Assembly: GCA_020353515.1 (NCBI GenBank)
Contig: CP070695.1
Coordinates: 3,223,532-3,287,531 of the forward strand
Length of the DNA stretch: 64,000 bases
Origin: Candidatus Heimdallarchaeota archaeon
Lineage (GTDB): Archaea; Asgardarchaeota; Heimdallarchaeia; Hodarchaeales; Hodarchaeaceae
Direction of reading: 5' to 3'
The position numbers and the translations under genes were made by a program. How positions within the stretch are numbered: position 1 is the first letter of the stretch; each line of letters starts with the position of its first letter. Below, in pieces: positions 46,870-55,403 of the stretch. The notes beneath the pieces were generated by a model. It ran no database searches. It had not been told where the DNA came from and saw nothing but the letters and a program-made list of their open reading frames with translations.

Positions 46870-48816
46870 CTATTCTTTTTGGGTGATAGAAGATATATCT
46901 TCTTTCTTTTTAAAAATGTCTTTTACAACTGTAGGGGAGAGATATAACATGAAAAATAGATCAATTACAATTATATTTAATAGAAGGAAAACGAGGGGGT
47001 TGTTTATAAATGTAGTTCTGTTCAATAATGCATGTATGATCATAAATACAAGTATAGAGAAGACGGTATATTTGTGAATTCTTCTAACCAGTTTTCTTTG
47101 TCTAACCAACTTAAAAGCAAAAATAATTCCAGTTACCCCAGCAATAATACCTAAGAGGATGTTCAAGTTCGCTAAATAAATTCCTATGTCATACCGTGTG
47201 GTTGGAAATGAAATGATACCCTCTATAAAGTAAGAAGAAGTACTAAAATATGTATCGATGTTCAAAAAATTCCAAAGGTCACGAACATGACCATGGATTA
47301 CCATAAAATGAAATATGACTCCTATAAGAGGGATAATTCCTATAATACAATGTATCCATCGCATTTTCTTTGTTAATTTTCGTCTAAGAACGGGGAGAGA
47401 CAAATACAAACAGATATAGAAGGGAATATAAGACAAAAGGGCAAATGTTCTTGCCATATCTGTTAACGGAATAATTGGTTCTTTTTCTTCTTCATAATAT
47501 TCTGATGTTAAACCAATAGGAATGATATAGATAGGAGTATGTGTGGTAGAAAGATCAATCACTTGAGCTGTCGTCCCCTCATATAATGCACCAACAACAA
47601 CAGTTCCTAGACCGTATGATGCACATTTTAAATAGACATTCTGAGCAAACATACCAATATTGAACATCATTATACGATGATATAGGATAGAATCAGCTTG
47701 TTCGCCAATCCAAGATGTATTAACGGAAATAATAATATCTAATTGAGCCTTTTCGATCATCATCTGGTTTAATCCAGCTTTTCTAAGATCTGTCCGCAAA
47801 TCTCCTACTGTTAACAGTTGGAGTGAGTTATTTTTTATAAAAAAGTTGTAAGATCCGTTTATTAATCCATCTACATCACCAATTACTAATTTAAGATCTA
47901 AATGTTGATTTCCTTCAGATAAGTATGGTATTTTGGTACTATCTTTTACAATATCTAAGATCACTGAAAGGGGTATATTTCCATCTAAGTACTGTCTTAT
48001 AGATTTTCGTTTTACAAGAGCCTGCTCAACAGTCATTTCTTCTGTGTTATCAATAGATCGTTTTTTAAATTTTAATAATGGCGAATTAGATTCTCCGTTA
48101 ATTCCAACAGGCAGCACGGTCATAGGTATTAAGGTTGTATTAAGAAAATCCTGTATTATTTCGGTATTGAGATCAGTAATTATTCGTGATTTTAGATTCA
48201 GAGATGTAAGCTGAAGTAAAAAATTTTGAATGGCATGCCCCACCTCCAAATGAACATACTGTACCCCCCGATATTCATATAGCGGATGATCGGTATTATA
48301 TCTAAAAGTAGTGCGTGCATAATCAGCTAAAATTAGGAATACAGTAGAAACGTTGGAAACTGCATCTTGATCTTCACCAAAAAGAGACGATATGAGCTTC
48401 ATCGAATTATATGATGAAGAAACAATTCTTAACTCATGATTCTGGGGCACATAGTTATAACATCCCCTTCTCAGGGAAGAAGATCCGTTATGAACTAAAT
48501 AAATCTCTAAGGGGTATGTTGCTCCAGCAGAAGGAGCAGTTCTTTTATTAATACCATGTGTTATCCCTTGGAGAGACCACAGTATCTGAGAAACCTCTTT
48601 AAGCTCAAGTGGAATATCTCTCAGGTTATCAGTCGTTTTTGATTGATGAATGGCTGAACTTAAAGGAAGATGTCCCTTATAATCTGGTGTAGATAAAGAT
48701 AGTGTATTAGCTGGGAATGGTATGAGTTGAAAAATCAATAAAATTGATGAAAGTCCAAGTACCCCCAGTAAGAAGAAGAATATAACATATTCTGATGATT
48801 TTGTATTTTTACTCAT
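46870..48816 (-). CDS. Extracytoplasmic tandem nitroreductase fused to a ferric-reductase-like diheme membrane domain
   Basis: A 648-residue membrane protein. Signal anchor 10-35. SagB-type nitroreductase domain about 60-245 ('APSAGATYPLEIYLVHNG', 'VGHAIQNFLLQLTSLNL'). Second nitroreductase domain about 255-440 ('VKRKSIRQYLDGNIPLSVIL', 'YGLGTVVVGALYEGTTAQVI'). Then five further helices to about 630. Two of these carry the pairs His489-x13-His503 and His581-x13-His595, the spacing that binds two b hemes in FRE/NOX-type ferric reductases. By the positive-inside rule the flavin domains face outward and the basic loops 'RRKLTKK' and 'RQRKLVRR' inward. An electron conduit from the cytosol to external FMN is inferred. 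It starts 26 nt after the 4Fe-4S gene. Confidence 0.82.
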   Translation of the reverse strand: MSKNTKSSEYVIFFFLLGVLGLSSILLIFQLIPFPANTLSLSTPDYKGHLPLSSAIHQSKTTDNLRDIPLELKEVSQILWSLQGITHGINKRTAPSAGATYPLEIYLVHNGSSSLRRGCYNYVPQNHELRIVSSSYNSMKLISSLFGEDQDAVSNVSTVFLILADYARTTFRYNTDHPLYEYRGVQYVHLEVGHAIQNFLLQLTSLNLKSRIITDLNTEIIQDFLNTTLIPMTVLPVGINGESNSPLLKFKKRSIDNTEEMTVEQALVKRKSIRQYLDGNIPLSVILDIVKDSTKIPYLSEGNQHLDLKLVIGDVDGLINGSYNFFIKNNSLQLLTVGDLRTDLRKAGLNQMMIEKAQLDIIISVNTSWIGEQADSILYHRIMMFNIGMFAQNVYLKCASYGLGTVVVGALYEGTTAQVIDLSTTHTPIYIIPIGLTSEYYEEEKEPIIPLTDMARTFALLSYIPFYICLYLSLPVLRRKLTKKMRWIHCIIGIIPLIGVIFHFMVIHGHVRDLWNFLNIDTYFSTSSYFIEGIISFPTTRYDIGIYLANLNILLGIIAGVTGIIFAFKLVRQRKLVRRIHKYTVFSILVFMIIHALLNRTTFINNPLVFLLLNIIVIDLFFMLYLSPTVVKDIFKKKEDISSITQKE

Positions 48817-48842
48817 ACTATACGCAACCGATAGTCTATCGG

Positions 48843-49682
48843 TTATGGATTTTCTGAGATTAGATTCACAGATTTTCCTTTTTGACGATCATAAATTTCC
48901 TTACGGGGTTCCAATTCAAAGACTTTTTTAGGACAATTCTCGACACAGAGTCCACAACCTAGGCACTTCTCTTGATCGATATGAGGACCGCTTTCGTTAT
49001 CAAGGGTTAGCGCTTTTTTATGGCAAAATTTCACACAAATCCCACATTTATCACAAGCATCTGCATTAATTACACTTGACTGATAGAATGAGGGAAGTTG
49101 TCCCCAATCGATCTCAGGAGCCCACCAAGAAGCACAGAATTGGTCACAATTACATAAGCATGCGACACGGGGAGGCCATTTCCAAAGTACTGTTTGAAAG
49201 CAGTGTTCTTCTTTTCTTGATTCCACAATGATATCTCTAGCATCTTCAGGGTCAACATAGGTTCCGATTGTTGGTTTTCCTTTGAGTTTAGCTTTCCCAT
49301 CCCATCGACGAGCCTGTTCAGCATCATTATTCAGTAAAATACACTTGTATAACTTGGGATGTTCAGAATGTGTTGAATGGCGACAACTACAGTATGTCAG
49401 ATAAACATCTTTACTCATCTCAAGAATCTTCAATGACTCCTCTAAGGTTGATACTACTTGCCCACCATGAATTTTTTTAGCATAAAAATTATAGAAATTC
49501 TTTTTTGGAAAACCCCAAGGTTTTGTTTTTTTCGAGATGTCATCTATGGTTCCATAGAGTATCCCCATGTCAATATGCCAGTCCCAAAACCGTTGAAACC
49601 TATTTATTGTACCTAAATCATGGTTTGAAGGCTCTAAATACCAAACCTTACGTGCAGTATGTTCAACACACCATCGACACAT
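48843..49682 (-). CDS. Cys-rich 4Fe-4S protein upstream of the nitroreductase-diheme fusion
   Basis: A 279-residue cytosolic protein with the same layout as the 232-residue protein at 34611. N-terminal 'MCRWC', then 'YCSCRHSTHSEHPKLYKC' near residue 100, 'VACLCNCDQFCASWWAPE' near 178, and a C-terminal dicluster ferredoxin ('CDKCGICVKFCHKKAL', 'CLGCGLCVENCPKKVFE'). The extra Cys segments could hold another cluster or a metal. The tight spacing to the following gene suggests that it feeds electrons to that protein. Its promoter region lies in the 90 bp shared with the divergent exporter gene. Confidence 0.8.
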   Translation of the reverse strand: MCRWCVEHTARKVWYLEPSNHDLGTINRFQRFWDWHIDMGILYGTIDDISKKTKPWGFPKKNFYNFYAKKIHGGQVVSTLEESLKILEMSKDVYLTYCSCRHSTHSEHPKLYKCILLNNDAEQARRWDGKAKLKGKPTIGTYVDPEDARDIIVESRKEEHCFQTVLWKWPPRVACLCNCDQFCASWWAPEIDWGQLPSFYQSSVINADACDKCGICVKFCHKKALTLDNESGPHIDQEKCLGCGLCVENCPKKVFELEPRKEIYDRQKGKSVNLISENP

Positions 49683-49772
49683 ATATTACACCTTGCGAGA
49701 AATGTTATCGGAAACAATTTTTTCAACTTTTAATATGTGTCTATTAACCTTCTTTTTAGGAAATTATTTGAT

Positions 49773-50432
49773 ATGACACTGATTGATTTAGCTCAGGCAC
49801 TTATGTTATCATTTTCAGCAGTTTTCATTATGGAATTGGGAGATAAAACTCAATTGGCTGCATTTGCATTGAGTATGAGGTATCGAAGTCCGTTAAAAGT
49901 GTTCTTAGGAGCTATTTTGGGATTAACTGGGGTTACAGTACTTGCTGTAATTATTGGAACCCTAATGAAAAACACAGTTGATGTATCTCTATTAAAACCT
50001 ATTATAGGACTTCTTTTTATTCTAGGTGGAATAATGATCTTAATAATTAACTTTAAGAAAGGATCTGATGAAGCTGTCCGAATCTGTCCTGTTAGAATGG
50101 AATTTTGCGCTAAACCTCATGAAAACTGTCCTGATATAGAGCATTGTGATCTCTATTTAAAGGAAGTTGTGCAGAAGGGGGGATTTGTAGGTTCGCTATC
50201 CTTTATGTTTCTAGCAGAATTAGGGGATAAAACGATGTTGATGGGTGTAGGATTAGCTACTCAATTTGATCCCTGGGGGGTATTATTTGGAGCTGTATTA
50301 GCGTTATCTCTAATTAATGGTATCGGAGTTTATGCTGGTGACAAAGTGGCAAAAAAACTTCCTAGAGATAAAATAAATCTGGTTTCAGCAATATTATTTA
50401 TAGTATTAGGTTTTCTTATCTTTTTCCTTTAA
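49773..50432 (+). CDS. UPF0016/GDT1-family cation exporter with central Cys-rich loop
   Basis: A 219-residue membrane protein with two repeats of three helices and the family motif in each: 'MELGDKTQLAAFAL' and 'LAELGDKTMLMGVG' (E-x-G-D-K-T). Characterised members (Gdt1, TMEM165, MneA) export Mn2+ or Ca2+. The loop between the repeats is unusual, with four cysteines in 'CPVRMEFCAKPHENC' and 'DIEHCDLY', and could bind a metal. ATG 49773 follows TTAGGAAAT and gives the usual N-terminus. The gene is divergent from the 4Fe-4S gene. Confidence 0.85.
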   Translation: MTLIDLAQALMLSFSAVFIMELGDKTQLAAFALSMRYRSPLKVFLGAILGLTGVTVLAVIIGTLMKNTVDVSLLKPIIGLLFILGGIMILIINFKKGSDEAVRICPVRMEFCAKPHENCPDIEHCDLYLKEVVQKGGFVGSLSFMFLAELGDKTMLMGVGLATQFDPWGVLFGAVLALSLINGIGVYAGDKVAKKLPRDKINLVSAILFIVLGFLIFFL

Positions 50433-50444
50433 GCCTGGGAGAAT

Positions 50445-51473
50445 CTAATCTTCCAATTCAAAACATTTTGTAACGATACGTTCTTTAAAACAGCGGTTGC
50501 AGGAGATACAATCAGCTCTTTTTTTCCCCGATCTGAACTTTTGTACTAGATCAGGTTCTCTGATGAAAGGACGACACAGCGAAATAAAATCAGCGAATTC
50601 GTCATGAAGTTCTTGTATCTGGGTTTGAGATCTGAGCCCTCCAACTAGGATAAGTGGCATATCACCAATATGGTGACTAATTCTTCTTCCTGTAGCAACA
50701 AAATATCCCTCATTTGCTTTCTTAACTGGACGAGTTGACTTCATTCCACTAACCTCGATCGCATCCAGTCCTTCATTAGCTAGCCAACTCGCTACTTTAG
50801 CCCCTTCTTCTACAGTAAAGCCTTCTAAAGGATCATCGGAACCATTCATTTTCACTAATACAGGATAATTAGGTCCGACAGCTGCTCTTATCGCATGATA
50901 GACTGTCAATAAGAATCGAGCACGATTCTCTAAACTTCCCCCCCAAGAATCAGTTCGTTTATTTGTTTTCGTGGAGAGAAATTGGCTTAGTAGATAACCA
51001 TGAGCAGAGTGGATTTGAACTGCATCATAACCAGCTTTTTTGACGCGTAAAGCAGCTGCTCCAAATCCCTTAATTACGTTCTCTATGTCCTCCCCACTCA
51101 TAACCTTAACTCCTTTATCCTCTCTAGCAGAAGCAGTTTTGGTGCTAACAGAATTTGCACCACCGTGGTTCAATTGAGCAGCGATTAAATTCCTTTTGTC
51201 TGCTTCGTGAACTAGTTTGGTAATTTTTTTCAAGCCATCTATCTGCATATCATTTGCTATACCAGCCATATGTGTGTGAGCCTTCCCTTCATCCATTACA
51301 TAAAGATGTCCTTGAATTATTAGTCCTATTTCCCCTAACCCGAGATTTGAGTACAAAGGGTAATATTCTTCAGTTATTGTGCCATCTTCATCGTTTGCAA
51401 TGAATTCAGCAGTAGCAGAACGGATAAAACGATTTTGTAGCTTTAATTCGCCAATATTTCCAGGATTAAACAT
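50445..51473 (-). CDS. Old yellow enzyme family FMN oxidoreductase with C-terminal Cys motif
   Basis: A 342-residue TIM-barrel flavoenzyme. It shows 'LQNRFIRSATAEF' (FMN/barrel start), 'AAQLNHGGA', 'VQIHSAHGYLLSQFLS' with the substrate His pair, 'DSWGGSLENRARF' and 'PLILVGGLRS'. The end is 'CISCNRCFKERIVTKC', C-x2-C-x2-C-x8-C, near the 4Fe-4S motif of the long OYE forms (dienoyl-CoA reductase, trimethylamine dehydrogenase). The chain stops right after it, so the C-terminal NAD(P)H/FAD domains of those enzymes are absent. Electrons must come from another protein. Confidence 0.87.
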   Translation of the reverse strand: MFNPGNIGELKLQNRFIRSATAEFIANDEDGTITEEYYPLYSNLGLGEIGLIIQGHLYVMDEGKAHTHMAGIANDMQIDGLKKITKLVHEADKRNLIAAQLNHGGANSVSTKTASAREDKGVKVMSGEDIENVIKGFGAAALRVKKAGYDAVQIHSAHGYLLSQFLSTKTNKRTDSWGGSLENRARFLLTVYHAIRAAVGPNYPVLVKMNGSDDPLEGFTVEEGAKVASWLANEGLDAIEVSGMKSTRPVKKANEGYFVATGRRISHHIGDMPLILVGGLRSQTQIQELHDEFADFISLCRPFIREPDLVQKFRSGKKRADCISCNRCFKERIVTKCFELED

Positions 51474-51530
51474 GATTTTCTAATATTTCAGATTTTTCTT
51501 AAGATCTTTTCATCTGTAAAGTCAAGATCT

Positions 51531-52004
51531 CTAAATATCTGATTTTTGTCGAATTAAGTAGAAAATAGTAGGAATGACTATAATCCATCCAACAATGACT
51601 CCTACTGCAATATGAGCGGGAGGATTACGAGCAACAAGCATATTTGTTATAAATCCTAAGATTAGGGCAAAAAATCCCACTCCAGCTCCTAAAAGGTCAT
51701 TTTTTCGTATTAAAAATGCTGCTGCGAAGCTTATGAAGCCTACACACAAGCTCAACAATCCCCACCAAGATGATTTAATCGTCCAATGTTCGAGATGATC
51801 TGTAATATAATTTAGATAACCTGGAGCAGATAGCTCGAATATCAGAGACAACCCCCAACCCACGAATCCGACTAGACCAATTATTCCGAGAACTATAAAC
51901 TGAAAGACCACCAAGCTTAGAAGTGGATCACTTCTAACAGATAATGCTAATTGTTTGTATTTTTGAAACAATTTTTTACTCCAAGTTGAACTAGATTCAG
52001 GCAT
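51531..52004 (-). CDS. Small four-helix membrane protein
   Basis: A 157-residue membrane protein with helices near residues 30-55, 75-95, 102-122 and 130-150, and a charged N-terminal 25 residues. No family was recognised. It lies 57 nt upstream of the old yellow enzyme gene and may share a transcript with it. Confidence 0.6.
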   Translation of the reverse strand: MPESSSTWSKKLFQKYKQLALSVRSDPLLSLVVFQFIVLGIIGLVGFVGWGLSLIFELSAPGYLNYITDHLEHWTIKSSWWGLLSLCVGFISFAAAFLIRKNDLLGAGVGFFALILGFITNMLVARNPPAHIAVGVIVGWIIVIPTIFYLIRQKSDI

Positions 52005-52112
52005 TTCGATCTCCTCTAATTATTATTCTAAATTCTCCCATCTTCATATTTTTTGGGTTATTTTATTGAAATACCTAAACAAATTATGTATCTTCTGTAC
52101 GAGGTCTTCTAT

Positions 52113-53192
52113 TTGACATTATTAATTACTGGTGGAACGGGGTTAGTTGGCCGACATCTAGTTCAACATTTACTTGATGAATCCCCCTATGCCAATCAAC
52201 CCGAAAAAATTAGATTATTGGTTCGCAATAAGGAAAGAAATCCCCATCAGCAACGATTTTTACAAAAGTGTTTTGAAATAGGGGTTGACATCTTTCTAGG
52301 GAATTTGAGAAATGATGACGATGTATTAGCTTTTACAGATGTATCAGATCCTCAGAATTCTATATTGATTCATTCAGGGGCCATTTTTAACTTCTGGCAA
52401 CCGTATGAGCTTCTTTATGATGTTAATGTCTGTGGTACAATGAGAATCTTACATGGTTTTCTTCAAAATCGGATAAAAAAGATGATCTATCTCTCTTCGG
52501 TTGCTGTATATGGACGAATGACTGGAAATAATGGTCGTGGTGTTACAGAAACCAGTGAGATTGACCTCACTCTCAATAAGAATTATGAATTAACAAAGGC
52601 ATTGGGAGAAGCCTGTGTTCAAGAGTTCCAAAACAATCATCCTGAGAAATTAATAACAATTTTACGTCCATCTGGTATTATTGGTGGATCTGGATCAACA
52701 TTGGATGTTCTTGCACGAATGTTTGTTGGCCGTTTTGCACCTTTACCTCGTGGTGGAAAGGATAGGATCAGTCTCGTTGATGTAAAGGATGTAGTCTCTG
52801 CAATTGTATATTTTTCTGATTTTACTAGAGGTAACGGTGAGGAGTTTAATCTTGTAAGTTTTACTCCCACTCTGCGTGAGGTTGTACAGGAATTGAGTCA
52901 AGCTCTTCAAAAGAAGAATTTAAACATTATAGCCATCCCTCTTTTTATATTCAAGCCCCTTTATTATCTTGCACGTATTATTCGCAAGATTAAAAAACCC
53001 CAAGAACACTCATTTCTGCTTCCAGTCTTATTTGACAAGTTAGGACAGGATGTATGGATTGATAGTGAGAAACTAAGATTGTATGGGTTTCAATCAAATG
53101 GTACAAACCTCTCTGAGTCAATGGCAAGATTTGGATCCTTTTTAGCGAAAAATCCTTGGTATGCTGAACAGAAATTTGGTTTTGCTTTATAA
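52113..53192 (+). CDS. NAD-dependent epimerase/dehydratase (extended SDR)
   Basis: A 359-residue extended short-chain dehydrogenase. Rossmann motif 'ITGGTGLVGRHLV' is at the very N-terminus, 'MIYLSSVAVYGRM' holds the active-site Ser, and 'YELTKALGE' is the Y-x3-K pair. The C-terminal substrate domain includes 'LRPSGIIGG' and 'LVDVKDVVSAIVYF'. The family acts on nucleotide sugars, sterols or flavonoids; the substrate cannot be read. The frame opens earlier, but TTG 52113 has GAGGT seven bases upstream and gives a Rossmann-type N-terminus. Confidence 0.82.
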   Translation: MTLLITGGTGLVGRHLVQHLLDESPYANQPEKIRLLVRNKERNPHQQRFLQKCFEIGVDIFLGNLRNDDDVLAFTDVSDPQNSILIHSGAIFNFWQPYELLYDVNVCGTMRILHGFLQNRIKKMIYLSSVAVYGRMTGNNGRGVTETSEIDLTLNKNYELTKALGEACVQEFQNNHPEKLITILRPSGIIGGSGSTLDVLARMFVGRFAPLPRGGKDRISLVDVKDVVSAIVYFSDFTRGNGEEFNLVSFTPTLREVVQELSQALQKKNLNIIAIPLFIFKPLYYLARIIRKIKKPQEHSFLLPVLFDKLGQDVWIDSEKLRLYGFQSNGTNLSESMARFGSFLAKNPWYAEQKFGFAL

Positions 53193-53317
53193 CTTTCACT
53201 TAAAAATTATTTAATTTCCAATCATTTCAAATTTACCCAGTCTGAAATGGCTTTATAGGGTAGTGGAATTGCTTTTTTTGTTTTATCGAGACAATAATCG
53301 TGAGTTGGTAATTGATT

Positions 53318-54067
53318 ATGATAAGTTTAGATGTTTCTAATCATGTGGGAATACTCAAGCTAAATCGAGATATCACAAATGCAATAAATCTCGAACTAGT
53401 GAAAAAAATTACTAAGAATATTCGAGAAATAAAGACTGATCCAGATATTCACAGTATTGTACTTTCTAGTACAAATGATAAGTTCTTTGCTATTGGTTTT
53501 GATATTCCAGAGTTGATTGAGCTTTCTCGGAACGAATTCAAGGTTTTTTATCAATCATTCAATCAGTTATGTCTGGATCTATATTCTTTCCCTAAACCCA
53601 CGATTGCAGCATTAACTGGACATGCAATAGCAGGTGGATGCATTCTAGCTCTCTGTTGTGACTACCGATTTATTGCAGAAGGCCGAAAACTCATGGGACT
53701 TAACGAAGTCAAACTAGGAGTTCCAATTCCGTACCCAGGAGACTGTATTTTACGACAGGCTGTAGGTTCTCGGCATGCGCAGGAGATAACATATGTTGGT
53801 GACTTCTATCCTTCCGATGAGTTACTAAAAATGGGTATGGTTGACAATGTGTTTCCTGTAGACCAGGTACTAAATAAATCGATTGAAAAAGCTCAATTAT
53901 TAGGCTCCTTACCACAAGGAGCATTTGAAAGAATCAAACGTAATCGTATCGAATTGGTTAGAACACAAATTATTGAATATCTAGCTGAAAAAGAAGAGAT
54001 TTTTCTAGAACACTGGTTTTCAGCAGAAGCCCGAGAACGACTGAAAGAAGCCATCGAAAAGTTCTAG
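53318..54067 (+). CDS. Enoyl-CoA hydratase/isomerase family protein
   Basis: A 249-residue crotonase-fold protein. The oxyanion-hole segments are 'FAIGFDIPELIEL' and 'ALTGHAIAGGCILALCCDYR', and 'GLNEVKLGVPIPYPGD' carries the first catalytic Glu position. The second Glu of classical hydratases is not evident, so isomerase, hydrolase or other crotonase chemistry is possible. ATG 53318 is used; the frame also has TTG 53312. Its stop overlaps the stop of the convergent C_GCAxxG_C_C gene by four bases. Confidence 0.83.
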   Translation: MISLDVSNHVGILKLNRDITNAINLELVKKITKNIREIKTDPDIHSIVLSSTNDKFFAIGFDIPELIELSRNEFKVFYQSFNQLCLDLYSFPKPTIAALTGHAIAGGCILALCCDYRFIAEGRKLMGLNEVKLGVPIPYPGDCILRQAVGSRHAQEITYVGDFYPSDELLKMGMVDNVFPVDQVLNKSIEKAQLLGSLPQGAFERIKRNRIELVRTQIIEYLAEKEEIFLEHWFSAEARERLKEAIEKF

Positions 54068-54543
54068 ACCTTACCTTCTTCGGCCATTGACTTACATTTT
54101 CTTAAGACATAATCTAGAAATATATCACAAGTCTGCTTCCAACCCTTGGTAGCCAGATATTGACCGAGTTCCTCTCCTTTGCTAAAATCTGTTCGACTTA
54201 GTTCTTTACATTTAGTAGAACCGAATTTTTCTAAGAAATCACTATACAATTCCCCTACAGCCTGTACAGCCTTATTTCTCTCATCATCACACTCCTCTGG
54301 AACTTTTTCCTTCCCTTGACCACAACGAAATCCAATGGCAACACTACTACCTATTAGAAGTCCACATGTTGTTTTCCCTGACATTATGGCCCCTAAATAC
54401 CCTCCTGTTGCCCAAGAATACTCCTCCAGAGGTAAATTCCATAGAGTTAGTAATGCTTGTAATGATGCCTCAGCACAAGTATATCGATGCATTCTCTTGT
54501 ATGCTTGAGTGAGAATATCATTGAAAGCGTCTTGATCTGCCAT
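54064..54543 (-). CDS. C_GCAxxG_C_C family protein
   Basis: A 159-residue Cys-rich helical protein with the family layout: 'RYTCAEASLQALL', 'WATGGYLGAIMSGKTTCGLL', then 'IGFRCGQGKE', 'EECDDERN', 'STKCKEL', 'KQTCDIFL'. The family is usually found with redox or metal-handling genes, and its biochemical role is not settled. It is followed upstream by the archaemetzincin gene on the same strand (33 nt apart). Confidence 0.75.
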   Translation of the reverse strand: MADQDAFNDILTQAYKRMHRYTCAEASLQALLTLWNLPLEEYSWATGGYLGAIMSGKTTCGLLIGSSVAIGFRCGQGKEKVPEECDDERNKAVQAVGELYSDFLEKFGSTKCKELSRTDFSKGEELGQYLATKGWKQTCDIFLDYVLRKCKSMAEEGKV

Positions 54544-54576
54544 GTGATAATCCCTTTTCCTAATTAGTTGTGGTTT

Positions 54577-55071
54577 TTATAATTCTTCTTGTTCTAATTG
54601 TCCCCAGCACTTTTCACAGAAAATGCTCGTTTTTAATCTAGCTTCCCATACACTGTTTGAGAAAGTCATCACACAGGGAAGAGAACAGTGTTTTAATCCA
54701 AAAACGTGCCCTAATTCATGAGTGATTTCTTTTTGTAGAAATTCTGGGTCATCTTCAAGTCTATAAACCGAAACGACTGCACCTACACCTGTTAATGCGA
54801 TTCCAAATACAAAATTCAACTCTGGAACATATGTATCTTTAGAGATTATTAATAGTACAATCCCAGTAGAGTTATGAGACGAGGCAAAAGCTAACAGACA
54901 ATTTGCATCATATTGCCTTCGATTTGCATTCCAGCAAGAACTAGGAAGTTGAACTGATTTCTTCACATCAACCTTGTCGAATGGAAAGACATCCATTAAA
55001 TGATTATCAAGTCCTGATATTAAAGTTTGAGAAATGTCTGGATCAAGCATGATTTTTAAACAAAGTGGCAT
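54577..55071 (-). CDS. amzA: Archaemetzincin
   Basis: A 164-residue zinc peptidase of the metzincin clan with the extended motif 'HELGHVFGLKHC' near residue 118, followed by 'LPCVMTFS'. This is the archaemetzincin signature: three zinc His, catalytic Glu, Met-turn 'CVMxF' and the added Cys. Two more Cys at the end ('CEKCWGQ') complete the second zinc site seen in the family. The start has GAGGAC upstream. It is an intact full-length copy. Confidence 0.92.
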   Translation of the reverse strand: MPLCLKIMLDPDISQTLISGLDNHLMDVFPFDKVDVKKSVQLPSSCWNANRRQYDANCLLAFASSHNSTGIVLLIISKDTYVPELNFVFGIALTGVGAVVSVYRLEDDPEFLQKEITHELGHVFGLKHCSLPCVMTFSNSVWEARLKTSIFCEKCWGQLEQEEL

Positions 55072-55403
55072 TATTTGTCCTCATAAGACCCTGCTGTTTC
55101 CGATTTTCTTTTTAATACCTTGTTTTCAATGTAGATAATAATCCCCAGTAGTAAGATTTTAATATAATAAATAAAACCAGCCATATGGAGATGAGAATGC
55201 TCTACCAATGGAATCCGTCGCTAGTGGACGACCACCAGCATTTATTTTCAAGTCCAAAATGTTAAGGTTGAGCATATCCTATAGATTTTGTTGTTCTCTT
55301 CTACCAATATTATATAATAGCGGAGTCTGCAGCTTTTTAATTAGAAAAAATACTAGATCAGCAGATTTTACAACATTTCGCCTAATTTATGGAGTTTTTA
55401 AGC
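55072..55403. other. Divergent intergenic region of about 330 bp
   Basis: Lies between amzA (minus) and trpS (plus). A TATA-like AGGTATTAAA for amzA is at 55111-55120. A TATATAATAG stretch at 55310-55320 may serve trpS. A + strand frame at 55208-55417 overlaps the trpS start and has no protein-like features. A short tRNA D-arm-like match on the minus strand was examined and rejected. Confidence 0.4.

Noticed and set aside
55170-55260. Minus-strand segment resembling a tRNA D-arm (TGGTAGAGC)
   Set aside because: The 5' side cannot pair to form the D-stem, and no acceptor stem or T-arm with GTTC-type sequence could be placed at the right distance.
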